Part shown: positions 8,724-18,450 of the stretch, piece by piece
Position numbering within the stretch: the stretch's first letter is position 1
Layout of the letters: each line of letters begins with the position of its first letter
DNA from: Candidatus Protochlamydia naegleriophila
GTDB lineage: Bacteria; Chlamydiota; Chlamydiia; Chlamydiales; Parachlamydiaceae
Reading direction: 5' to 3'
Length of the DNA stretch: 64,000 bases
NCBI RefSeq assembly: GCF_001499655.1
Contig: NZ_LN879502.1
Span: 1,984,001-2,048,000, forward strand
The notes under the pieces: model-generated
What the model saw: the letters and a program-made list of their open reading frames with translations, nothing else
The model's database searches: none
Told to the model about the DNA's origin: nothing
Program-made: the position numbers and the translations under genes

Positions 8724-9294
8724 TTGGGACTGGGGTATCTATTCATATTCAATGTTTACCTAATAAAAAATCTTATTGTCGAAAGACAGGATCTAAGAGT
8801 GTTGTTGGGAAATGCAGATGATCTAGTTACTCTAACATTAGCTTTTCATGACGATAAAACAATAGCTTTTGATGAAAAGACATTTCTTGCAAGGCGCAAT
8901 CAAATAGAAATTGAAGGCCTTATTCTATTTGGCATTAATTCTAAAAGCCAAATAAAAAAGCAAATTCTAGAAAGTACAAAAACGACTCCCTTACAAAGCC
9001 AACCATTACTACAAGGGCAACCAGGATCTGTTTCAGGCTCTTTAAAAGGCACTCCCAAATTGACCGATGGCCACATATTTATGATTTTCGATAGAGAAAA
9101 TGGCAAAAAAGCATTAGGCGTTAAAGAGTGTGATTTTGAAGCCGTTATGAATATAGACCGCAGCTATAGATGAAAATAGTACAGCTCAGGAGTATGACAT
9201 CATTATCATTGATCGAGAAGTACACGAAAAAGTCGATAAAATTACAGGAAATTATCGTCAAAAACATCTACCTTTTTGGAAAATCAAAAAGTAA
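8724..9294 (+). pseudogene. Frameshifted paralogue of the gene at 11105
   Basis: The first frame ends at 9173 with FMIFDRENGKKALGVKECDF. After a one-base shift the reading continues as AQEYDIIIIDREVHEKVDKI until a stop at 9294. The intact gene at 11105 has AIFEQEDGRLALAVEAD followed by QYGIVIIDPEISDQLKNIL in the same places. Order also matches: a 9703-like remnant, then an 11105-like remnant, so the pair was duplicated as a unit. No good start codon is left, and the N-terminal half is only weakly similar to the intact copy. Confidence 0.75.
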
Positions 9295-9702
9295 AGAAGA
9301 AGAGTTTGAAATTATCGTTTTAGAACTAATGATTTATATCTCTTTTTCGGCGTTAAGTGAACCCCTTAGCCGGGCATACTCAAATGCTTAAGAGTTAAAA
9401 AGCAAAGTTAGTGCGTGTAAAACAAAAAATCTTGCCTTAAATAGAAAGTTCCTTGTATGTATTCATTAAGAAGAAATTTTATATCTATAATAATAGAATT
9501 ACATAGTGAAGAACAGGCAATATGCAAACCAATCTTTCTTAAAACACTAAAATAAATTTGAAGTTTAAATAAAATCAACGTTAAAATGATCTTAGAAGAT
9601 AGTATAACTTATTCAGACTGAGTAAAAACTTGTCAAAAAAACCATGAGAAATTAATCTTTTGTTAAACTTTCATAAAGTTAACATTAAATAGAGGTTATA
9701 CA
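9295..9702 (+). other. AT-rich spacer upstream of the 9703 gene
   Basis: No gene or RNA seen. The sequence is very AT-rich and probably holds the promoter of the 9703 gene; a GAGG ribosome-binding site lies just before its ATG. Confidence 0.5.
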
Positions 9703-10902
9703 ATGAGCATTCATGGACCCATCAGTGTCCCACTGCAGCCCAATTGGCCATCAAGCCACGGAGAGCTACCCACAAATGGTGGAAACTCTCACTTAGCTAA
9801 AAAAGTTTTAGAAAACCAGCCGACACCTTCCTCTCCACTCGAAACCAAGAAAGTTTCTAAAACAGATTCCCTTAAAAAACCTGAAAGCCCCAATACATTT
9901 TTTTCACCCAAGCTTCCCTATTTTCCGCCAAACTCAAAACCTTTACAGACTATTATCACAAAGGTTGTCACATCAAGAAAGCGCTGTTGGTCAGAGATAG
10001 AAGAAAAACCCCTCGATATGAACCCGCGCACATTATATACTCTTCACTCTCTTGCATTAGCCAGAATTTGCCACCAGACAAAGCAGCTTGAAGAAGAAGG
10101 AAAACTAATTGACTCCGTAAAAACAGCCGTCGATAGTTTTCTACTCAGTAAGTACTTTCATTCCGGCTCTCACTTTGCCAAGTATTTATTGGATGGATAT
10201 CACGGCATCACCTGTTTAGACATGAACGTGATTAGAGACAATTTACTTTCTTTAAGAAGAGCTATTGCACTCACTCCTGATAACCAAAAGCTAAGCATAG
10301 AGTTAGACCAAGCCGCTGAGTTCTTTGCAATGCGCTGGAAAGAGCTAAAAGAGGAAGGACAAATCGATGAAGAAATGTATAACCTCCTCAATCAAAATCT
10401 AAAGCAAGTCTTGACTGAGGAGCCCTTCAAGGATGAATTCATGAAGAATCCTGAACTCTTTAAAAAAGTTAAGGATGCTCCTGAGATCTTACTAAAAAAA
10501 TACCCCCACCTCGCCTCTGTAAATGACTTCCTTTCTAGGTATCCTGAAGCTGGAACTATTCGCTTAAGGGATGGGACTTATAATCTTCAAAATTTAAAAT
10601 TAACATTATCTGATGCTGAAGCGAGCCCTTTAACACAGAGCATTAATCTTCTCGTAGAAGAGCCTGTTATTACTTCCACAGCAGCCAAGCTTATCAAAGA
10701 TTTTATGCTTAAACATCCCAAAGTGCAAGTTTATCTTAGTGACGAAGCCGATGGATCCGAGCTAGCAAAAGCCTTCCTTGAAGATAAGACATTGGTTAAT
10801 GGCAAAGGTGCCTTGATGTTTGCTAAAGGAGTTGTTACAGGCCGCAGTGAGCCTGTCTATTGTTACAAGATTGATCCACAAGATCCATTTATAAGAAAAT
10901 AA
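9703..10902 (+). CDS. Unknown protein of a locally duplicated family
   Basis: A 399-residue protein with an AGAGG ribosome-binding site about 9 bases before the ATG. The first 110 residues are Pro/Ser/Lys-rich and likely disordered, a common feature of type III secreted effectors. The rest is predicted mainly helical, with a conserved core YHGITCLDMNVI near residue 166 that recurs in the decayed copy at 15580. The 3' end recurs in the remnant at 8568. No signal peptide or membrane segment. The function is not recognised. It is followed by the 11105 gene on the same strand. Confidence 0.8.
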   Translation: MSIHGPISVPLQPNWPSSHGELPTNGGNSHLAKKVLENQPTPSSPLETKKVSKTDSLKKPESPNTFFSPKLPYFPPNSKPLQTIITKVVTSRKRCWSEIEEKPLDMNPRTLYTLHSLALARICHQTKQLEEEGKLIDSVKTAVDSFLLSKYFHSGSHFAKYLLDGYHGITCLDMNVIRDNLLSLRRAIALTPDNQKLSIELDQAAEFFAMRWKELKEEGQIDEEMYNLLNQNLKQVLTEEPFKDEFMKNPELFKKVKDAPEILLKKYPHLASVNDFLSRYPEAGTIRLRDGTYNLQNLKLTLSDAEASPLTQSINLLVEEPVITSTAAKLIKDFMLKHPKVQVYLSDEADGSELAKAFLEDKTLVNGKGALMFAKGVVTGRSEPVYCYKIDPQDPFIRK

Positions 10903-11104
10903 AATTTACATTGAGCCTGGGGTATTTATTCATATCCCAGACTTAACAAATAAATTCTTATATCGATTATTTCCAATCTCGATACATATCAAATTCATAA
11001 CTAAACGAACAATCATTAGAAATTAGTTATCGACTAAATTATCAAATATATTTTATAATTAGGCTAACATGTAAAACATATTCAATCTAAAAATTCGAGG
11101 ATAT

Positions 11105-12172
11105 ATGCATGTTAATGACAAACATATCCCAACAAGTTCGTACGATTTAAAGCCACTCCAACAAGGTGCTAAACAGAACGAGCAAGGCACAATCCAAGGT
11201 AGGACAGCCTTTGTAATTGATGTGGCAACGCATAATACAGATTTAGCCAAATCCGCTAATTCTACAAACAATCAAGTAGTTAAAATCCCCTCTAAAAATC
11301 AATCTTCAATTGAAGCAGAATCTCTAAAAGCAACCTCCTTAAAAACCAATCCCGCCATAGCTTCAGTTAAGACTCAAACGATTCTTAGCAATCCTCACAT
11401 GAATGAACAATTCGAGCGCATGAGACAATTTGGGATATCGAAAGAGAGAACTGGGGTCATGTATATTGATAAACTTGTTCCAGCAAACTCTCCTGAATTG
11501 ATAAATGCGGATCCAAGCGAAATTGGGCCTGTATATGCAATCTTTGAACAAGAAGATGGAAGACTTGCATTAGCCGTTGAAGCAGATCAAGCTGAACATG
11601 TGCGTAATCAAGCCCACACTTATACAGATGCTAACGGGCAAATTCAACAGTACGGTATCGTAATTATTGATCCTGAAATCAGTGATCAATTGAAAAACAT
11701 TTTAGACGATTTTGTTGCGACCCATATCACCCCCAATTTAGCTCCAAGGGAAAAAGAAAAAGAACACGAGAAAAAAGAAGTGGATGAAAAACCTACATCC
11801 CATACCCCTCCTCAACCTACAAGATATGAATACAACCCAAAAATCGTCGAAAACAAGAACAAGGATGAGCAATCCAACGATACGAGCAAGCTTTTATCCG
11901 AAAACCCCAAAGTCATCCTCAAAAACGTTCTTGAAGCCGAATCCCTGTTAGAAGCCAAGAAAATGAATCAAGAACGCGCTCAAGAGGCGAAGAAAAAACT
12001 CATCGATGAACAAGAAGAGCGCCGAGAAATTAGACATGAAGGTTACAAACACGATGAAATCAAGCAAGGCAAGCGGCAGCATGACATTCTGAATGAAACG
12101 ATCCACCATCAAGAAACCGAAAGGCCTGCCTCCGTCTCAACCACACAACAAAGCAAACAAGACGGAAAATAA
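11105..12172 (+). CDS. Unknown protein with a charged coiled-coil C-terminus
   Basis: A 355-residue protein with a GAGG ribosome-binding site before the ATG. Residues about 100-215 form a compact domain (from NEQFERMRQFGISKERTG to YGIVIIDPEISDQLK). Residues 220-355 are rich in Lys, Glu, Gln and His and look like a long helix or coiled coil. A frameshifted relative lies at 8724. It is downstream of the 9703 gene in the same orientation and the pair was duplicated together, so the two products may work together. The family is unknown to me; an effector or a partner of the 9703 product is a guess. Confidence 0.8.
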   Translation: MHVNDKHIPTSSYDLKPLQQGAKQNEQGTIQGRTAFVIDVATHNTDLAKSANSTNNQVVKIPSKNQSSIEAESLKATSLKTNPAIASVKTQTILSNPHMNEQFERMRQFGISKERTGVMYIDKLVPANSPELINADPSEIGPVYAIFEQEDGRLALAVEADQAEHVRNQAHTYTDANGQIQQYGIVIIDPEISDQLKNILDDFVATHITPNLAPREKEKEHEKKEVDEKPTSHTPPQPTRYEYNPKIVENKNKDEQSNDTSKLLSENPKVILKNVLEAESLLEAKKMNQERAQEAKKKLIDEQEERREIRHEGYKHDEIKQGKRQHDILNETIHHQETERPASVSTTQQSKQDGK

Positions 12173-12185
12173 ATTTTTCTCTATT

Positions 12186-12230
12186 TAAAACAAGCTATGA
12201 GAAACAGATAGTGCCTCATGGCTTGTTTTA
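12186..12230 (+). terminator. Probable terminator of the 11105 gene
   Basis: Inverted repeat AAAACAAGCTATGAG / CTCATGGCTTGTTTT with a loop of about 12 bases, 14 bases after the stop. The T-run is short (TTTT), so termination strength is uncertain. Confidence 0.65.
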
Positions 12231-12296
12231 AGAGTTTCCATAATCACATACAGTTTTTGTTGTTCACTCTCATTCGGCCTTTATTGTGTGACCAAT

Positions 12297-12615
12297 CTGA
12301 TCCTCGCTCTCCGAGCTCTGATTGTTTTTATCCCATTTATCTCCAACTCATTATGTCCATCACGTCACTGTTGACTCTGAAATCAGTCGGTCTACCGACC
12401 TCTAACGCGCGCGTTCGCTTTAGTTTATAGACGTAACAAAAAGGTGGGCTTGGATAAAAAGAATCAGATTCGATTGAAACTAGCAGCCCGTGCTTTGGAT
12501 ACGGAATGTTGTGAGAGGCCTTTAGGCCGACTGATTTTAAAGCTCATAGTGAGTGTTCGAGCGAACTATGGGTAACGGAATAAAAAAATAATCAGAGCTC
12601 GGAAAGCGACTGATT
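12297..12615 (+). mobile_element. MITE-like unit 1: two inverted triple-hairpin arms around a unique core
   Basis: Left arm at about 12297-12403 (plus orientation) and right arm at 12514-12615 (minus orientation) are copies of the triple-hairpin repeat. The core of about 110 bp between them, including CGCGTTCGCTTTA, TTTATAGACGT, AATCAGATTCGA and GGAATGTTGTGAG, recurs in reverse complement between the arms at 31099-31386. It encodes no protein. In the left arm the terminal hairpin is GGTC-TACC-GACC instead of GGCC..GGCC, a paired change. Confidence 0.8.
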
Positions 12616-12893
12616 GCAAATTTCTTACGAAAGTTAGCTTTATCCCATGTATTAAACTACTAGGCTGAAATAACCTTAAAACCTATCCTGTGAGGAAGGT
12701 AGGAGAACGATCTAGTAAGCTAATATAGGCGTTCCTAAGTGAGGATGGGAATAAGCCCGTTTTCTTCCTCTGAAAGTTTTTTCTCTTTCATATCCCGTGT
12801 TGGAAACGACAGATGAGGCAGCTGAGAGAAGCTTCTCTTTAATGGCATTTGCCTTCTGAGCCTGAAGTTCAATGTGCTTTTCTAAAATAGTCT

Positions 12894-14003
12894 TTATTTT
12901 TTTTTTGCATCTTCTAATAGTTCAATATTTCTATCTCTTAATGCTTTTCCTTCTTCTTGTTCGGCAATAAGCTTGTCTTGCGCAGCATTAGTCTTCTTCA
13001 AAAGCGCATTATTCTCTTCCAAAGCAGCAAAATACTTATCTCTGTAACTTTCAGCATCCTCTTGAAGACCTGTCTGATTTTTTTCATTGAGCTTAGAAAC
13101 TTTTTCGTGAAGAGTGTTTATAGCTTGTGTGAGGGATTGAAAGATTTCCTTTATTTTAGCTTCATTTGCCCCAATGTTTAATGTTCCACTCAAATTAAGA
13201 GTAGGATTAATTAATCCAAAACTGTACCCTTTGCACCCTTTCAAAATAAAACCAGCAGCTCCGTATAAAAAAGGCTTACAGCTAGTAAGCATTTCAACAA
13301 ATTCCTTCCAGCGTTTTTTTATTTTCAAACCAGTAGAAATAAGCTTCCTTATATCTAATAAAGAAGAACACATATCCATTAATCGGTTAATCCGCTTCTC
13401 TTTCACATAATTTTTATAAATTTTAATACATTTAAGCGCTGGAAGCCGCATGCTGAGTGGATTAGGAAATTTTTCTTTTTGTTCAGACAGCCACCTTTCA
13501 TACTCAGATTCCTTCCTCCTTCTCTCAGACATTCTCTCAGAGTCTACCATCTTTTCCACATCTATCAATCGAATCCTTTTTTTGCGATCAAACATGTTAT
13601 TTATCCACTCATCTACATCAAAATTGATGCCAAGCCTGGCAAGTTCCAAGGAAAAAGTAGTATCTTCAAATTCTTTTTTGTGATTTAAAATAAAAAGTTT
13701 TTTCTTTTGGTTTAAAATTGCATCGTACTTTTCAATGACGCTTAAAGATGGAGAGGGATCAAAATGGTAGCTTCTGGTTATCTCAAATTGTTCTTCTTCA
13801 CTAAAGAAAACGTCGCCGCCTTCACCCGAGTTTAAAGACGGTTGATTTAAATCGGAAGGAGTAGGGGTGTTTATCTCTACATTTTGCTGATGAATGAAAT
13901 GAAATTCCTCTTTCTCTTCACTTGAAACTACATCTTTATTTTCATCAAAGTTTAAAGGAGGAAGGATGTTTAAATTAAAGTCGTACCTTTCTAAAGAAAT
14001 CAC
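12894..14003 (-). CDS. Unknown charged protein with a C-terminal coiled coil
   Basis: A 369-residue protein starting at a GTG with a GGTGG-type ribosome-binding site. N-terminal residues 1-90 are acidic. The middle is rich in Lys and Arg, and about residues 285-369 form a heptad coiled coil (INTLHEKVSKLNEKNQ and onward). A short hydrophobic piece, PFLYGAAGFILKGCKGYSFG, near residue 250 may contact a membrane. The first six residues, MISLER, match those of the F-box protein at 5176. It lies 86 bases downstream of the 14090 gene on the same strand. Not recognised; effector is a possibility only. Confidence 0.75.
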   Translation of the reverse strand: MISLERYDFNLNILPPLNFDENKDVVSSEEKEEFHFIHQQNVEINTPTPSDLNQPSLNSGEGGDVFFSEEEQFEITRSYHFDPSPSLSVIEKYDAILNQKKKLFILNHKKEFEDTTFSLELARLGINFDVDEWINNMFDRKKRIRLIDVEKMVDSERMSERRRKESEYERWLSEQKEKFPNPLSMRLPALKCIKIYKNYVKEKRINRLMDMCSSLLDIRKLISTGLKIKKRWKEFVEMLTSCKPFLYGAAGFILKGCKGYSFGLINPTLNLSGTLNIGANEAKIKEIFQSLTQAINTLHEKVSKLNEKNQTGLQEDAESYRDKYFAALEENNALLKKTNAAQDKLIAEQEEGKALRDRNIELLEDAKKK

Positions 14004-14089
14004 AAAGCCACCATATTTTTTTATCGACTATTTTTTTTAATCGTTGTAATGGATATTTTTCAAGTTTTTTCTAAGACTTCAAGTGTTCT

Positions 14090-14788
14090 TCAATATTTAT
14101 CGCAAATTTTCTTCATTTTACCTTGGATAAACTCTTCTACTTGATCTGGGAGTTCATAAAATACCCCATTCTTAACTATTGTGCACATGATTGTACTATC
14201 AAGATCTTTCATCTTGGAAAAATATGGGGTTCTATCACAAGACACCTCGCATAAAAACTCTGTATAATTTCCTGCCTTACTAATAGCTACATTTTCACTC
14301 ATATTGACAAAAGGAATAGGAGATTCTCCCTTTTCTTTAGCCAAGCTTAGAGGCATGCCTTCTGTAACGTAATAGCCTCGAAAGACATCGTCGCTACACG
14401 TCACAATCTCCTTAATACTCCTATCAATAATGCCTTCAATTTTACTAAAAATTTCCGACCATTTCTTTTCATTTGTCACTAAAGTCGAATCCTGTGTGAA
14501 ATGAAAAGTAAAAAAGCGTAATGCAAAGTCGTAACATTCACGGACTGCACTCCTTCTAAGTACCATCCATGCTTTAGCGCCTTTCACCTCTGCTTCATCT
14601 CCCAAAAGCATAAGCGTATGAGAAACACTCTGTTTAAATAACTGTACCACTAGCGACTGGCTTTTAACCGTTTCTGTGGATGAGTTGTCAAAATTCACCT
14701 GTGGATCTTTTGCTTGCGACTGAGTGCATGTCGATGCATTAGAAGATAACCAAGCCCATGCCGAAGTAATTAGCTGTACAGCCATCAT
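14090..14788 (-). CDS. Unknown 232-residue protein
   Basis: Begins MMAVQLITSAWAWLSS, a mildly hydrophobic start without the positive charges of a classical signal peptide, followed by a Ser/Thr/Gln-rich segment. It continues as a mixed helical domain with several cysteines and ends KMKKICDKY. The ribosome-binding site is weak (AAGGTGAAC region). It precedes the 12894 gene on the same strand and could be cotranscribed. No family recognised. Confidence 0.7.
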   Translation of the reverse strand: MMAVQLITSAWAWLSSNASTCTQSQAKDPQVNFDNSSTETVKSQSLVVQLFKQSVSHTLMLLGDEAEVKGAKAWMVLRRSAVRECYDFALRFFTFHFTQDSTLVTNEKKWSEIFSKIEGIIDRSIKEIVTCSDDVFRGYYVTEGMPLSLAKEKGESPIPFVNMSENVAISKAGNYTEFLCEVSCDRTPYFSKMKDLDSTIMCTIVKNGVFYELPDQVEEFIQGKMKKICDKY

Positions 14789-15579
14789 TTTAGTTCACCT
14801 TAGTAAGAGTTAAATTTTAATTTTGCTTATACATTTTGAGAAATTCTTGATAGAAGTCAAGAAAAAATAATTATCAACAGTAAAATTTTAAATGCAGGTC
14901 TGATTAACAAAACAAACGCCTTAAAAATAAAATTTTATCTTACCTTAAATTCACTCATTTGCCACACAACTTAAATTGCTATAAATTCTTTTAAAACTAG
15001 AGTCCATGAAGCCGCGCTTAATTAACAATTAGCTGTTTAGGTTTTTCTTATACAATCTCTAAAAAAACGCAACATTAAAAACAAGCCAAAACCAAATTGC
15101 ATCGCTTATTATACAGTGAAAACGAAGAAATAAATCGCTCTTAATAAACTCTAAAAACCCAAATCTAATTAGCTTATTTCGAGCATCCTAATAACTCACA
15201 AATACTTTTAAGCTATTTAATTTATATCAACCCTATGTCAAAAAAACTCTCACAAAAAACAAGCTAAAATTAAAGTTTGCTGCTTTTTAAGAATCTATAA
15301 AGCACAAAGAAAAGTGGTTGTGAATACAAGGAAGGGTTCAAATCCAACAAATGAACCATCCAATTAAAATCGTAAGAATCTGCCAGAAAAGCCCCCCCCT
15401 TCCTCAGGTTATTATGGAAGCGGTTTTCCCCTTTTTTCTTCGCTTCAAACAAAAACAATCACGAAAATAGCCACCTGAAAACGTTTCAAAGGCAAATACC
15501 TTCATTTCTCCCTTGTTCCCTCTGACATATCTGAGAAAATCTCTATAAAGTTGCAGGGATACTTTGGGACCGCATTTTA
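14789..15579. other. AT-rich stretch without a recognisable gene
   Basis: About 790 bases, strongly AT-rich, with no RNA gene and no known repeat. The longest frame (15270-15458, minus) lacks a ribosome-binding site and looks like chance. The stretch may be decayed DNA between the 14090 gene and the pseudogene at 15580. Confidence 0.5.
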
Positions 15580-16120
15580 GAATTGGAGAGGGCTCAGACA
15601 GATGCCTCTATCTATCAGAATGCATTCGTGATTTGCTGTTTGTTTCCTATAAGAAATTCGCCAATTAGTATGAAAACATGCTCACTTGCCATTGGAGAAG
15701 GCAAAAAAGGCTGCTTATTTTTCACTCTGGAGCTTAGCTTGCATCCTGTCTTTAGAGCTTATCAATACATCACATGGCATCACATGCCTTGACATGGGTG
15801 TGATTCAAAGCTGCTTATTGACTTTAAGGAAAGCGATCGCACTAGATTCAGGTAACCCCAAGATTAGCCTTGAGTCAAATTAAGGCCATTTCATTTTTTG
15901 AAACGCGCTGGAAATAACTCTGCGAAGCGGGACAGCTAGATGAGAAGGGCTATCTACGATTTAAAAATCTGTTCGAACACATTTTTACAAAAGACCCTTT
16001 AAGAGGGCATTCGTTCTAAGACCCACATTCTCTAAGCACTTCACAAAAGCTCTTAAAGAGTTTTTAGAAAACTATCCCACTTTGCAAGGTATTCTTGCAA
16101 GATGTCTACATGTTCAATTC
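15580..16120 (+). pseudogene. Decayed second paralogue of the 9703 gene
   Basis: The segment around 15768-15880 encodes SHGITCLDMGVI and LLTLRKAIALDSGN, matching YHGITCLDMNVI and LLSLRRAIALTPDN of the 9703 protein. Further on, DEKGYLRFKNLFEHIFTKDP and EFLENYP correspond to DEEMYNLLNQNLKQVLTEEP and LLKKYP. Several frameshifts and stops interrupt it and no complete frame remains. The two ends are uncertain. Confidence 0.75.
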
Positions 16121-16175
16121 GTGGCCAGACAAAGACGAATATCGCCAAAATAAATTGTTTAACATCTTAATCTTC

Positions 16176-16720
16176 TTATTTAGCGTTCTTGAGGCGCTTT
16201 AAAAATATCTCGTATTCTTCTGAAAAGCCTTCAGAATCGGACCAACGCTCAACTTCAGAAAGATTAATAGCTTGTTCCAAACATATATTGATAGTCTGTT
16301 CTAATCCTTGTCGATCATCCCAATGATAGAATGCTCCTAATCGATCTTTCACGCTATCTACAGGGCGCAACAATTTAATTTACCAAAGCGTGTTTCGACA
16401 CTTCCGAAATCACGCACATACTCATTTCCTACAGCTGCCGGCGGAGACACAAATTCAACAAACCAAGGACACTTCGGATATTGAAAATACCGCACTTTTT
16501 CAATGAATCCTATATCTAATAAGGCTTTCTTGACTTTCTTCATGTCTTCATACGTTACACAATCCAAGTCGTACGATTGATAGCGGTTTTCTGAATAAAT
16601 GGTCACGCAAGCTCCGCCAACAAGAATAACGTCAATACCTCGCTTTCTCAGCTCCTCTGATACATAACCGGCGAATGCTTTGAGGCTAATATTTTCCCAA
16701 TCATAATGGCTTTCCTTTGT
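16176..16720 (-). pseudogene. Frameshifted nucleotidyltransferase-like gene (AbiEii/DUF6036 type)
   Basis: On the minus strand the frame reads YDWENISLKAFAGYVSEELR, then IDVILVGGACVTIYSENRYQ and SYDLDCVTYED, the GG...YxSxDLD pattern of a nucleotidyltransferase fold. It stops at 16358 after FGKLNCCAL. One base later the other frame carries the expected end LRPVDSVKDRLGAFYHWDDR, so there is a one-base indel near 16371-16382. No ATG, GTG or TTG precedes the conserved N-terminus. The 5' end overlaps the upstream winged-helix gene by about 15 bases, as in toxin-antitoxin-like pairs. Confidence 0.75.
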
Positions 16721-17045
16721 ATCTTGGGCACTTTCTGATTATCTGCTCATAGTATTTATCGCGGATATCTTGAGGAAATCCATCATAGGCTTTTTCTAAA
16801 AATAGTTTTAATTCTTTGATGAAGGGATAGCGTGGATTTAATTGGTATAACAAGGTCTTGCCTTTTCGTTGACTTACTATGATACCCCCCTTTTCCAGTC
16901 TTGCTAATCCCCTTTGAAAACTGAATAGTGGCATCTGAAAAACTTCTTTAAGCTGCGATGGATAGCACTCCTCATTGACCACAAGATAGAATAATATTTT
17001 TTCAATAACAGCATTGCCAAATAGACACTCTAACATATTAACCAC
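16701..17045 (-). CDS. Winged-helix transcriptional regulator-like protein
   Basis: A 114-residue protein. Residues about 10-75 look like a winged helix: VIEKILFYLVVNEECYPSQL, then QMPLFSFQRGLARLEKGG as recognition helix and IVSQRKGKTLLYQLNP as wing. Such proteins often stand directly before a nucleotidyltransferase gene, with overlap, as here. In that arrangement the regulator acts as antitoxin or repressor, but this is family knowledge by layout. The partner is now broken, so this gene may be an orphan. It diverges from the ABC-ATPase remnant at 17249. Confidence 0.7.
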   Translation of the reverse strand: MVNMLECLFGNAVIEKILFYLVVNEECYPSQLKEVFQMPLFSFQRGLARLEKGGIIVSQRKGKTLLYQLNPRYPFIKELKLFLEKAYDGFPQDIRDKYYEQIIRKCPRYKGKPL

Positions 17046-17139
17046 CTTTTTTGGTCATAATACCACTAATATTGGTTATTTTTAATAGCGCATCGGTGGC
17101 CAACTTAGAAGTTAAAAAATTAACAGAATAAATCGACTT

Positions 17140-17192
17140 GTTTTTTCCCACGATCAAGTGAAGAATGAACAGAGCTCGGAAGAACGGCTGAT
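17140..17192 (-). repeat. Truncated triple-hairpin repeat
   Basis: Carries only the GAGCTCGGAAGAACGGCTGAT end (17171-17191) of the repeat in minus orientation; the central and distal hairpins are missing. It lies at the broken 5' edge of the ABC-ATPase remnant, so it may mark an insertion or deletion joint. Confidence 0.6.
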
Positions 17193-17248
17193 CAGCATGG
17201 CCTGTTTAGGTCCTTACCAGCACCCTAAACGTCGATTAAATGTTATGA

Positions 17249-17674
17249 CAAGACACCAAATTTGCTATCGAAGGCCTGCATCCGATTGTCCCAAAAAAGA
17301 TGGAGCCTTTACTGCTGGACATGCGTCAGAAACGAAATGAACTTATTACCAATTAGCTTAAAGAAGCTCAAGGAAATCTATCCGCGCTGCAGGTATATCC
17401 TGCAAGGAATTTTGCTTCTCTCTCTGCCGGAGAAAAAAGAAGAATGACATGCCTTTTAGCTTTTGAGCACGCTAGAACACACCCTAACTTACAACTAGTC
17501 ATTCACGATGAGCCCTTGGCTCATTTGGGTCAACATAGCATCAAAGATCAAATCGAAATCATGAAAAGAATTCAAAAACTTCCTCATGAACCGGCACAAT
17601 TAATCATAGCCCATCATTTCATAGAAGAGCTATCAGATCAGATTCAAGGAACGACTCTCATCAACTTAAACTGA
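17249..17674 (+). pseudogene. 5'-truncated ABC-type ATPase remnant with an internal stop
   Basis: One frame runs QDTKFAIEGLHPIVPKKMEP to a TAG at 17354-17356, then continues with the ABC signature LSAGEKRR, the Walker B-like LQLVIHDEPLAHLG and a switch-like histidine region IIAHHF, ending NLN. This is the C-terminal half of an SMC/Rad50-like or ABC ATPase. The N-terminal half with Walker A is absent. The family member cannot be named. Confidence 0.7.
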
Positions 17675-18420
17675 TGCAGCAAGCAATCTTCTAAACATTA
17701 AGTTTCATGCCAAGATACCTCAATCCTTATGCGAGATACCCTTCTAGCTGAAATTGGATATGCCCCCAATTCCAGCGCAACTAAAACTGTGCCTTATCTA
17801 GCAGTAAGATCTTAAACTATAATTGTATCGATACTGGATATTTTTAATCTGATGAATTCGTGTAGCCTGATGTTGGAGTTATAACCCATCCCAACACACT
17901 CTTGCCCAAATCAATATGTAAGGATTTTATCAGAGCCATCATTAAATATAGAATCTCGTCCAAAAAGTGACCAATTTAGTGGATTTAATTTTTCTTCCCG
18001 AATGCGGTTAAGCATCTGGGTTTATAATTGAATGCAAACCTAAAACTAAACAAACACTTAAATATCAATTTGATCAAAATCAAGGTGTTATCATTTTTAA
18101 TTAAAAGTTGAAATTACCAAGTCCGTTAGGTTGATGCGTGCTAAAATTGCCTGTTGCAAAGCAGTCAATGCAATAGAAGCGCAGTACCCAAAGGCTTATT
18201 TGCTACCTGCCTTTAAGGCAGGTGATTAGAAATTAACACAATTAAATTAACTGTTGAAGGTGGTAATAAGATTTAAAACTACCCATAAATGCGTGACGGT
18301 TAAATAAAACATTCGCCCTCACAATAAATATTGCAGTAAAACCCCTTTAAAAAATTAAGAAATTAATGTTGCTGCAATCATATTATTGCGTTATCTTAAC
18401 TGCGTTGTTTTTAACAACTT
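17675..18420. other. Long intergenic stretch before the RWP-RK array
   Basis: No intact gene seen. A hairpin of 9 bp (ACCTGCCTT, one-base loop, AAGGCAGGT) lies at 18205-18223. The rest may be worn-down coding DNA, but I could not assign any of it. Confidence 0.5.
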
Positions 18421-18450
18421 TTGTATTATTAACTTTAACTGACACGTACT
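18421..18450 (+). promoter_or_regulatory. Conserved promoter-like block before RWP-RK gene 1 (repeated before all five copies)
   Basis: The 30 bases ending at the start codon read TTGTATTATTAACTTTAACT and then ACTATG. Similar blocks lie at 19498-19529, 20548-20578, 21743-21774 and 22849-22879, all with a TATATTAT- or ACATTATTAAC-like box 20 to 28 bases before the ATG. None has a Shine-Dalgarno sequence. It could be a -10 box with a very short leader. This is inference from conservation among paralogues. Confidence 0.5.

Noticed and set aside
15270-15458. 62-codon frame on the minus strand
   Set aside because: No ribosome-binding site, atypical composition and no similarity to other genes here.
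14789-15579. Replication origin in the AT-rich stretch
   Set aside because: No DnaA-box cluster or dnaA gene was seen.
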